Below are positions 44,519 to 52,520 of a DNA stretch of 64,000 nucleotides, one piece after another. The notes under the pieces are model-generated. The model made no database searches. It saw nothing but the letters and a program-made list of their open reading frames with translations, and had not been told where the DNA came from. Numbering within the stretch: the first letter of the stretch is position 1; every line of letters begins with the position of its first letter. The stretch covers positions 124,001-188,000 of the forward strand of contig CBDCVJ010000055.1 of NCBI GenBank assembly GCA_965222975.1, given 5' to 3'. The position numbers and the translations under genes were made by a program. This stretch comes from UBA6168 sp965222975 (GTDB taxonomy: Bacteria; Bacteroidota; Bacteroidia; Chitinophagales; Saprospiraceae).

Positions 44519-45448
44519 TCATTTGAGAGATTCCAACAACTCTTTTGCCTTTACATTCCAAGGCTCATAATTTTGTTTTGCAATTAATTCTAAAGCGACT
44601 TTGGCCTTATCTATATTATTGTTTTCAAGGTCAATGATGGCTAAGAAAAAATCAGCCTCTACCTTAAAAACGGGGATCGCATCGCTGTCTTTTACGACTT
44701 GAAGATGCCTAATCGCCTCCGGCCACTTTTTTAAATATTTTAAATAGATTTTTCCAGCTACTAAGCGCATCTCAAAATCTTCCTCTTCTGGTGTAAGGCC
44801 GGCAAAATATTTTTCAAAAAAGGGCAACGCTTTTACCTTTTCGTCCAAGTCCACCAAAGTTAGTGCAGAATCAAGTGCTGCATCTTCCTCATCCCCCAAT
44901 GTTTGCAACCCATCTTCAAATTCAATATAATGTTCCCATGAAAGCGAAGGGCGATTATTGTGCGCAACGGGGGGTGAGGAAGTCGGCTTTTCTTCAGGAG
45001 GGTTTTGATCTTTTTTTATTTTAGTGGGCGCCTGATCTTTTTCAGGAATGGGTATAATTTTCTTTTGATCCTTAATTGTGTCATTGATGGGAGATGGCTG
45101 GACAGTATTTTTTGGATTAGGGGAAGCTTCCGTTTGTGGTTCTTTAAGAACATCTTTATTTAATAGAAAGAATAATCCTGATATTGCTATAATTGACAGG
45201 GCTACACCCCAAATGTATTTTCCAAAAGATTGTTTTCCCTTATTGTGTATTTCATTGAATTTTTGGAGCACCTCAATTTCTTTTTTGTTTTCTTGCAAAG
45301 ATCTCAGATCTTTCATCCAATCAACTTCTCTGCTGAAGAGGGGATCTGTTTTTAACCTATGCTCAAAATCCGCTGTTTCATCCTGGGTTAGGACTCCTTT
45401 TAAAAACCTTTCTATTAATTCGTATTCATTTTCATCTAGTGGCTTCAT
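44519..45448 (-). CDS. Membrane protein with anti-sigma-like N-terminus and helical repeat domain
   Basis: This gene encodes 309 aa. Residues about 1-75 are helical and soluble (LIERFLKGVLTQDETADFE), as in anti-sigma proteins of Bacteroidota. One membrane segment follows at about 77-96 (WGVALSIIAISGLFFLL). A Pro/Lys-rich linker and TPR-like helices (about 180-305, EEDFEMRLVAGKIYLKYL) follow outside. It is the next gene downstream of a sigma factor, 34 bases after it. The pair suggests a membrane-bound regulator that holds the sigma factor. This role is inferred from arrangement, not from a recognised domain. Confidence 0.72.
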   Translation of the reverse strand: MKPLDENEYELIERFLKGVLTQDETADFEHRLKTDPLFSREVDWMKDLRSLQENKKEIEVLQKFNEIHNKGKQSFGKYIWGVALSIIAISGLFFLLNKDVLKEPQTEASPNPKNTVQPSPINDTIKDQKKIIPIPEKDQAPTKIKKDQNPPEEKPTSSPPVAHNNRPSLSWEHYIEFEDGLQTLGDEEDAALDSALTLVDLDEKVKALPFFEKYFAGLTPEEEDFEMRLVAGKIYLKYLKKWPEAIRHLQVVKDSDAIPVFKVEADFFLAIIDLENNNIDKAKVALELIAKQNYEPWNVKAKELLESLK

Positions 45449-45482
45449 GATTCATGCTTTTTTTGCAATGAGAACGCTTAAT

Positions 45483-46064
45483 TCAATCGTTTTCAGGATC
45501 GGCCAACACCATAGCCCGTAAACGCTTAATATATTTAAATTTCTGCACCTTAGCGGAAGACTCATTGGAAAAACCCATGATTTCGGCAATTTCACGGTGC
45601 GATTTCCCTTCCATGTAATAAAGTTTTAGTGTTTGTTTTTCTTTTTGAGGAAGACGTTCGAGGTGTTTCCACAGCATTTGCAGGCGCTGTGCCGTTATTA
45701 AATCCTCTTCTTGAAGCGCAATTTGATTTTCAATGTCTTTATATTCTGGAATATTTGAAAAAGTAATCCCAGATTTGCCATTTTTTTTCAATGTTTTTAA
45801 CCACAGTTTCCAACATATTGCGGAAAAAAATTTGGACAAGGGCACATTAAGCATGAAATCCACTTTTCGGCAATATTTCAACAAAACGATCAGACCTTCC
45901 TGAAAAACATCCCAGGCATCGTTTTCATGGCCGTTATTTTTCATTACATCCAACCTTATTTTCGGGAATAAATCCTTGTAGATAATTTCAGAAGCTTTCC
46001 TATCCTGTTTGCAAAACAATTTAAATAAGTCAAAATCTGGGTGCGGTGTTTTTTGCTTAACCAT
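45483..46064 (-). CDS. ECF-like RNA polymerase sigma factor
   Basis: This gene encodes 193 aa. Region 2 lies at about 15-95 (NDAWDVFQEGLIVLLKYC is the core-binding stretch). Region 4 lies at about 130-185 with a helix-turn-helix (LKLYYMEGKSHREIAEIMGF ... KVQKFKYIKRLR). It directs RNA polymerase to its own set of promoters. The membrane protein at 44519-45448 follows after 34 bases and is a likely anti-sigma factor. The divergent neighbour is the subtilisin gene at 46653; whether it belongs to the regulon cannot be told from sequence alone. Confidence 0.88.
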   Translation of the reverse strand: MVKQKTPHPDFDLFKLFCKQDRKASEIIYKDLFPKIRLDVMKNNGHENDAWDVFQEGLIVLLKYCRKVDFMLNVPLSKFFSAICWKLWLKTLKKNGKSGITFSNIPEYKDIENQIALQEEDLITAQRLQMLWKHLERLPQKEKQTLKLYYMEGKSHREIAEIMGFSNESSAKVQKFKYIKRLRAMVLADPEND

Positions 46065-46412
46065 GCTGGTTCAATGTTGTAATGATTGTGTAGTTCAGGC
46101 AAATTTCAAACAGAATGAAGGGCACAGCATGCCTAAAATTCCATTAATGGGCGGTCAATCCTTGTACAGTTCTTCCCTTTTGTACTGTCATGTTTTAAAG
46201 ACCAATACCAATGCAGGGATAAAATTAATTTATTTTTTCGGGTTACTTTTCATTCCGAGCAAGAATACAGTTATGGAACGTTCTTGAAACTGGTTATCAA
46301 AGCACAGCTTTTGGCCCTCTCGTGAATGCCCCGCACTAATAGACACTATATTAAATTAAAAAATCATTGGTCACAGACCTTAACCCCAAAGAATGTTATC
46401 ACTATGAAATAC

Positions 46413-46460
46413 AATGGCTTTCTGATGGCACTATTGGGCCACAGAAAGCCATTTTTTTTT
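46413..46460 (+). terminator. Orphan terminator-like hairpin in the divergent gap
   Basis: AATGGCTTTCTG (46413-46424) and CAGAAAGCCATT (46442-46453) are perfect complements and a T-run follows. No gene lies upstream on the plus strand, so it may be an attenuator in the leader of the protease gene or end a small RNA. The rest of the gap, 46065-46412, holds no convincing gene. Confidence 0.65.
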
Positions 46461-46485
46461 GGGTTTGGCCTCAGATCATAGCACT

Positions 46486-46629
46486 GTTGTAGCTGTTCGG
46501 CACGGAGAGAGAAAGAAGAATCCCGAAGTGAATTCGGGATCATTTTTTCTTCTTTCTCTCTCCGGTGGGAAGGTTGTTTTTGAGAAAAATTGAAAGTTTT
46601 TCTCAAAAACAACCCTGCTGAAAAGCAAC
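46486..46629. repeat. Multi-hairpin (cloverleaf-like) repeat element, copy 2
   Basis: Outer arms of the type GCTGTTCGGCA and TGCTGAAAAGC enclose hairpin A (GAGAGAGAAAGAAGAA with its complement, and an inserted inner hairpin TCCCGAA...TTCGGGA) and hairpin B (GGTTGTTTTTGAGAAAAA with its complement). Compared with 6166-6293, stem bases differ in pairs that keep the pairing. It ends 23 bases before the protease ATG. Confidence 0.85.
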
Positions 46630-46652
46630 ACAATATTTAACCATAAAAAATC

Positions 46653-48422
46653 ATGACAATGAAAAAAAATGTAATCGTTCAATTAAAACCCAGCGAAGGA
46701 CTGTCCAACAATTTTACGACCAGTATGGAAACGGGAAAAATGAGCCTGGCTTCAGAGGCTGTACCCAAGGTCAAATACCTCAGCTATGACCAAGCATTTC
46801 CTGCGGTTGCACTGCCACAAGGAGTTGAACTCGATCCTGATAAGATTCCTGATGACCAGGAGAAACAAAGGGAAAACCTTTATGATACCTCTACTGATTT
46901 TGAATTCAATACAGATCTGGATAAAAGCTCTTACATTGTAAGAGGCAGCATAGAAGAGGACAAATTGGATATGTTCATGGAAGAGTGCAGCAAGGAAAGC
47001 GCCATCATGAACGTATTTTCCGATCCTACCATTGAGTCAACCATCATATGCCCGGGAGATGGCCCCTTGGGCACTGATAAAACTGTTGAAAACCTGCTTC
47101 ATGCCAGCTCGCTCAAGCAATGCGGACTCCATGGAGAAGGTGTCAGAGTGGCCATTGTTGACTCCGGGGTAAACATGCGATACCTCAACTCCAAGGGAAA
47201 GAACCCAGTGTTTGATGCAGCCAATAGCTGGAAACCGGCAAGTTCTACTGTCACGCTGGGCGATGCACCAGTTGACCACGGCACCATGGTCGCTTTTGAT
47301 GTCTGCATTGCCGCACCGAAATGCACCATATTGGATATTGCCCTTCTGACCTCAAGCAGAGGAGGCGCTACAATTATGTCTGGTTTCCTTTCAGATGCCA
47401 TCCTCGCCTACCGTCACCTTCTCAATGTCATCTCACGGCCAGTCAGGCCAGGGGAAAACCAGTCGCTGGTGGTCAACAACAGCTGGGGAATGTTCCACCC
47501 TTCTTGGGACTTCCCCGTTGGCCACCCAGGCAATTACAGCGATAACCCCAACCACCCTTTCAATATAATGGTCAGGATATTGGAAAGGGCAGGTGCAGAT
47601 ATTCTTTTTGCAGCGGGCAACTGCGGAAAAGATTGTCCCGACGATAGGTGCCAGAATGTCACCAATAGAACTATTTATGGCGCCAATTCTTCCCCCTACG
47701 TTACCACAGTTGCAGGGGTCGATACTACATCGAAAAGAGTTGGTTATTCATCCATTGGGCCTGGTCGCCTGAGCAGGGCCAAACCAGATGTATGCGGATA
47801 TACGCATTTCGCAGGGTCTGGTGTTTATTCTGCTGATGGCGGCACATCGGCTGCTTGTCCAGTAGTGGCGGGCGTAATAGCTGCCATTCGAACCCGCAGG
47901 CCGTACCGCCCAGGTGTTGCACAAAACAGCCCTTCCGCTATTCGGAACTTGCTGCGTTCAACGGCCAGAGACCTCGCCCCTGTGGGTTTTGACTTCAGGC
48001 ACGGCTATGGTTTGATAGACGTGAAGAAAATCATCAGCAAATTGAGGCTGATCTGCTTTAAACCCAGCAATATTTGTAAAAAATATCCGTGGCTTTGCAA
48101 GCATTATTTCTGTCGAAAATATCCTTGGTTATGTTACCGGAATATATGCCGGGTTTATCCGATTCTCTGCCGAAGGTGGCGTTTGACAGAAAACCCTCCC
48201 GAAGAAGTTGAATATGCCGATGAGTTTGAACAAAACGCCTTGATGGACACTTTTAATTATGACGCTGAAATTGATGACCCTCAGGAAATGGCGGAAGGAA
48301 ATGCCATTTCTTCAGACATCGAACAGGCATTCGTGGCGGGTCTTATGATGGCCCAAGACTTTGTCGGTTCTGTTCCAGAAAAAGTCAAACCTGAAAAGCC
48401 TTGTTCTTGTCAAGATAAATAA
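46653..48422 (+). CDS. S8 (subtilisin-like) peptidase without signal peptide, Cys-rich tail
   Basis: This gene encodes 589 aa (a second ATG two codons later is possible). The catalytic set is complete: D170 in AIVDSGVN, H209 in DHGTMVA, oxyanion N323 in AAGNCG and S399 in GGTSAACPVVAGV. The N-terminal 150 residues are acidic and could be a pro-region. No signal peptide is visible. After the catalytic domain, residues about 472-508 carry three copies of a C-x-x-YPW/I-L-C motif (CKKYPWLC, CRKYPWLC, CRVYPILC). The acidic tail ends in CSCQDK. It would be an intracellular or non-classically exported protease. A terminator and a small gene follow. The sigma factor operon is divergent from it. Confidence 0.9.
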   Translation: MTMKKNVIVQLKPSEGLSNNFTTSMETGKMSLASEAVPKVKYLSYDQAFPAVALPQGVELDPDKIPDDQEKQRENLYDTSTDFEFNTDLDKSSYIVRGSIEEDKLDMFMEECSKESAIMNVFSDPTIESTIICPGDGPLGTDKTVENLLHASSLKQCGLHGEGVRVAIVDSGVNMRYLNSKGKNPVFDAANSWKPASSTVTLGDAPVDHGTMVAFDVCIAAPKCTILDIALLTSSRGGATIMSGFLSDAILAYRHLLNVISRPVRPGENQSLVVNNSWGMFHPSWDFPVGHPGNYSDNPNHPFNIMVRILERAGADILFAAGNCGKDCPDDRCQNVTNRTIYGANSSPYVTTVAGVDTTSKRVGYSSIGPGRLSRAKPDVCGYTHFAGSGVYSADGGTSAACPVVAGVIAAIRTRRPYRPGVAQNSPSAIRNLLRSTARDLAPVGFDFRHGYGLIDVKKIISKLRLICFKPSNICKKYPWLCKHYFCRKYPWLCYRNICRVYPILCRRWRLTENPPEEVEYADEFEQNALMDTFNYDAEIDDPQEMAEGNAISSDIEQAFVAGLMMAQDFVGSVPEKVKPEKPCSCQDK

Positions 48423-48436
48423 TAGTCTGGCCAAAA

Positions 48437-48466
48437 GGGCGACCCACTTTAGGTCGCCCTCCTTTT
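48437..48466 (+). terminator. Rho-independent terminator between the protease and the small downstream gene
   Basis: GGGCGACC (48437-48444) and GGTCGCCC (48452-48459) pair perfectly, followed by a T-rich stretch. Read-through would be needed to reach the gene at 48487, unless that gene has its own start. Confidence 0.8.
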
Positions 48467-48486
48467 CCATATTCGTGATCATTAAC

Positions 48487-48732
48487 ATGGGGGATTTCCT
48501 ATATACCATAGAAATAAAAAAAGAAAACCCGACCCTATCGGACATCGCTTCACTGTTGGGCATCAGCGAAGACATGATTTCCAAAGATTTTGGGGTGGTA
48601 CCCCTTGAACCCGAAAAAGGTACTTATTGTATCTTGCTCAGCCAAAAAGCCTTTTCCTCCATAAAAGACAAAAATATCGGGACTGCTTATTCCAATCCTA
48701 AGATTGAACCATTTGGGTTGGAGGAAGAATAA
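48487..48732 (+). CDS. Small protein downstream of the S8 peptidase
   Basis: This gene encodes 81 aa from the ATG at 48487. A longer frame begins inside the protease gene and is less likely. The protein starts MGDFLYTIEIKKENPTLSDI and has a helix-turn-like SDIASLLGISEDMISKDFG followed by a beta-like part (GTYCILLSQKAF). It has no signal peptide. Its place 64 bases after the peptidase, beyond a terminator, suggests an inhibitor, adaptor or detached pro-domain, but no family is recognised. Coding status is supported by amino-acid composition and a clean stop-free frame only. Confidence 0.6.
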   Translation: MGDFLYTIEIKKENPTLSDIASLLGISEDMISKDFGVVPLEPEKGTYCILLSQKAFSSIKDKNIGTAYSNPKIEPFGLEEE

Positions 48733-49013
48733 AGAGCCTATAGTTTTTCCTACCAATCGTTTCCCCAATTATCATTAAATATTTTCTCGCTTTTTTTATT
48801 CCTATTTTTCAATTACATAAAATAATTCTTCTCATCAGGTTACTTTTTTAAAAAATTCAGGATATAGTACAAAACCATAAACCATCATTGATCCCAACAT
48901 TAAGTCGATGAACTTTACGTCATACTCACTTCTGTTTGTATCGGTGATTTGATTGGATTGTTGTAGCCAATCCCATATACAGAATCAATGATTATTTACA
49001 ACAATAACTATAA

Positions 49014-50444
49014 ATGACATTTAGGAGGATGAGAATTACAATTATTTCGCTTTTGCTTTCAATCTTTTTTTCTCCCAGTATTTTTTGGGGGCAAACAATT
49101 ACTATTGACCATAAAAATAAAACAGTTGAGTACAAGTCGAGTAAAGGGAAAACCAAAACAATAAAAGCAGAAAGCGAAATTTATGTAAAACCCGAATCCA
49201 TTCAATTAATAGTGACGAATACTAATACTGCTTTCAACAATTATAAACTCTCTAAAGAAACGGTTGACGGCAAAGATTTCGAGGCACTTCAAACGTTCCT
49301 GACAGGACTTGGACCTTATCTGACTGATTTCCCAACGACGATGACCCTAAGTGGGATAGATCAACCAATAGATGATTTCAAAATGGCAAAGAAGGACGAA
49401 AGTGTCATAATAGGTAGTCTCAAATTAGTGGAAGCCAAACAACAAGACATCGCAGAACAGCTGAAAGAAATTAACAAATTAATTTTTAAAAAAAACGGCC
49501 TTATCAGCACCAAATTATTAATGACAAATTATTTAGATGATATAAGTGCCAATCCTGTCTGTGGTTCTCAAGGACTTAAATCAAAAGTCGAGAACAGATT
49601 TCATGGCACAAAAAAAGACAAGCTAATTGCCATAGACTCCCTAAAATTAAAATATGAAAGGCTTCACTTGTCGGTTATTGAATTGGCTGAACTCCTTTCA
49701 CAATTGCCTTATGAACTTAATGACCAAGAGGCGTTTAGGAAATGGGAAGAAAATATCCAGCGTACAAAAAAAGAAGCGGAAAAAGCAATCGCAGGTTCAG
49801 AAAATGTCATTAATGCTGGCTATAAAATAGAGAACATTTATTCCAGCTTAGCCAATGCCAAAAATGAAAAAAACCTAAAAGAAATTGACCTAAAATATAA
49901 AAATGGGAAAAAAGTAGCCATAAATATTTCTCAAAAAACTGAGCCCAATTTATTACGCCATAATGAACTGAGCCCATTTGATATTAATTTTACTCTACAA
50001 CCCCGTATCGGTATAAGGCCTATTGTAGGTCTCTCTTACTTATATTCAAAAGAGTCTTATTTCCCTGTATTCAGCACAGAAAGTGTTGGGGCAGATCAAT
50101 TCAGAATTGTTGAATCCTCTTTTCAAAACTCAAGATATACTTATGGCCTAACGATGGGTTTCATTTCTGATTTACCAAAAATTAAAAAAGTAGAACTCGG
50201 ACCAGAAATCCTTGTGAATCCCAGCGATGAAGTAAAAGCATTTGGAATCGGAGGGGGCATTGTTTTTTGGAAAGTACTCAAAATAAGTGCTGGTGCATTA
50301 TGGACAAAGCATAAAGTTCTTGACGGCCAAAATGTTGATGACATAATAAGTTCAGAAGGTGCCTTGAGGACAAAAGAAACCTACAAGGATCCCAATTTAT
50401 ATATTGGCATATCGCTGGTCGGCTGGGCACCGTTTGTCAAATAA
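49014..50444 (+). CDS. Secreted coiled-coil protein with barrel-like C-terminus
   Basis: This gene encodes 476 aa. Signal peptide about 1-27 (IFWGQ), with a possible alternative ATG five codons later. The middle (about 130-300) is charged and helical with coiled-coil character. The C-terminal third has amphipathic strands (FDINFTLQPRIGIRPIVGLSYLYS, TYGLTMGFISDL, FGIGGGIVFWKVLKISAGALW) ending ISLVGWAPFVK, compatible with an outer-membrane barrel. No known family is recognised. Short stretches of its 3' third recur in the broken gene downstream (around 51,470-51,810), which is unusual. It lies between the protease pair and the trypsin-nuclease remnant on the same strand. Confidence 0.75.
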   Translation: MTFRRMRITIISLLLSIFFSPSIFWGQTITIDHKNKTVEYKSSKGKTKTIKAESEIYVKPESIQLIVTNTNTAFNNYKLSKETVDGKDFEALQTFLTGLGPYLTDFPTTMTLSGIDQPIDDFKMAKKDESVIIGSLKLVEAKQQDIAEQLKEINKLIFKKNGLISTKLLMTNYLDDISANPVCGSQGLKSKVENRFHGTKKDKLIAIDSLKLKYERLHLSVIELAELLSQLPYELNDQEAFRKWEENIQRTKKEAEKAIAGSENVINAGYKIENIYSSLANAKNEKNLKEIDLKYKNGKKVAINISQKTEPNLLRHNELSPFDINFTLQPRIGIRPIVGLSYLYSKESYFPVFSTESVGADQFRIVESSFQNSRYTYGLTMGFISDLPKIKKVELGPEILVNPSDEVKAFGIGGGIVFWKVLKISAGALWTKHKVLDGQNVDDIISSEGALRTKETYKDPNLYIGISLVGWAPFVK

Positions 50445-50553
50445 TCAAGCTGCTTTTATTGTATTTCATTATCTCAAAAATTGCAGTAAAAGAAATTAGC
50501 TCCGAAAAGGAAGCCATTAAAATATTCAAACCAAATTGACAAAATTTAAAAAC

Positions 50554-52414
50554 ATGAAACCCACAGAAAGACTCATTAAAACTTGTTCAAAAACAGAAAA
50601 AAGATTCCGCAAAAGAGCTAAAACAAAAAAATACCCACTACTGGAACGAGTTGGTAAAAAAGAAAAATATGTCAACACCAAACAAGTCCTTGAACGGTTG
50701 AACTATCGTGGCATCCCAAGCAATGAACTGCTTTTTACAGATCGGATTTCAATTGAAAGGACGATAGGGACCAATGACCTGTTAAATATCAATTATTTGA
50801 AAAAAGGCATTGACGCCGCCCGACCAGTTGGGAGGATAACTTCCGTCACCGATGAAGGGCGGTTTTTCGGCACAGGTTTTCTGATAGGCACTAATATTTT
50901 CATTACCAACAACCACGTTATTGCCTCTAAAACTGAAGCCCGAAACAGCTATGTGGAATTCAATTATGAGGAAGATAAAAACGACCGACCCATCAATCCT
51001 ATCACGTTTGATTTCGATCCCAATAAATTATTCATCACTTCGGTAAATTTGGATTTCACCATCCTTTATGTGAAAAACGCCTCCTATGATGGTGCCCACG
51101 ATTTATCAGAATTTGGTTCATTAAAGTTAATTGAAAGGACAGGCAAATTGCAGGAAGGCGAGATGGTATCCATTATCCAGCACCCTAAAGGGCAGAGAAA
51201 GCAGGTGGCATTGAGGAACAATGAAGTGACGGATATATTCGACCAATTTATCCACTATGTCACTGATACCGAACCCGGATCTTCCGGTATCACCTGTGTT
51301 CAACAATGATTGGGTAGTGGTCGGCCTGCATCATTCCGGCATACCCGAACGAGATGGGAATGGGAATATCCTCAACAAGGATGGTGGCTTATTTCCCTGA
51401 TACATCAGGGAGCAGAAGCCATCAATTGGATTGCCAATGAGGGAATCAGGGCAATCAGCATTATCAAACATTGTTGAATCTGAACTTTTCAGAAAACTCA
51501 AGATATACTTATTGCGCCATATTTTGGAATCGATGGCAGTTTCATCTGACCCAATCATTCCGCCAAATTTAGGCACAGATGAGGACTATTATAACGATAC
51601 AGTAGAACTCGGTCCATTAAATCAGCTTATTACCGAAATCCCAGCGATGAAGCTAACAGAGAAGACCTATTTGGCCAATTGGAGGGGGCTGATATGTTCA
51701 ACACACAACAATAAATTGCCATACAGTACCTTCAAAATAAGTGTACCCTGAAGTAGCATGTACATGAAGACGGAAAGCATCAGGAGTATCTATGACAGGC
51801 CAAAATGTTGGTATGACATAGAGCTAAGTCTCATGGATGAACGAGTAGACCTTGAAAGGAAAACAAAGTTGTTGGAAATTACTATGGGGCAAGAAAGGAT
51901 GACATTTGAAAAGTATGCAAGTGGAATAGATGAAATTGAAAACTCGTTGCCATATAACTGTGAACACGTCGTCCCTCAATCCTGGTTCAACAAAAGAAAC
52001 CCCATGAAAGGAGACTTGCACCACCTGTTTGCTTGTGAATCAAGGTGCAACAGTTTCAGGAGCAACATCCCTTATTATCGGCATTTTGCTGATTATGGGC
52101 TCAACCCAATTGGAGTGAAGTCGTTAGGGACAACTGTGGCAACCGGGAAGGTGATAAGTTCGAGCCCCAAGCCAACCGGGACGCAGTAGCAAGGGCGACT
52201 CTAGATTACATTGAAAGGAAAACAAGGTTGTTGGAAATTACATTATGATGAGGACAGACTGAAAACGCTCATCGAATGGCACAAATCAAACCCAGTGTCC
52301 ATTTATGCGAACTGCACCGGAATTATAAAATATTCCAAATGCAAGGGAAACAGAAACCCACTAATAGATTATCCGGATATTGTGGAAAGAGTAGCATTCG
52401 AAATAGAGCTGTAA
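50554..52414 (+). pseudogene. Broken trypsin-like protease / endonuclease I fusion
   Basis: The first part (50554-51288) encodes a trypsin-like domain without signal peptide. Its triad, counted from an alternative TTG start six codons earlier at 50536, is H127 in ITNNHVI, D173 in LDFTILYV and S250 in EPGSSG. An extra A at 51289 shifts the frame; the expected SPVFNNDWVVVGLHHSG follows in the next frame. More breaks follow near 51,400, 51,470 and 51,750. Nuclease sequence continues in pieces: LICSTHNN, RSIYDRPKCWYDIE, NCEHVVPQSWFNK, GDLHHLFACESRCNSFR, then CGNREGDKFEP in another frame, then LHYDEDRLKTLIEWH to the stop at 52414. The order is that of endonuclease I (EndA type). Together the pieces would make about 620 residues. 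It is either a real pseudogene or a badly assembled stretch. Confidence 0.82.
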
Positions 52415-52520
52415 AAGAACTACCTAAAAGTTTTGGTAAAAAATCAAATAATAATAGAAAATCAATAATAATTCTAAGTTTTTCAGTTTATTGGCCCATA
52501 AACACCTAACACTAGAAATC

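Noticed and set aside
46009..46633. Small frames in the divergent gap between sigma factor and protease
   Set aside because: They overlap the sigma factor start, the orphan terminator and the second multi-hairpin element and show no protein-like composition.
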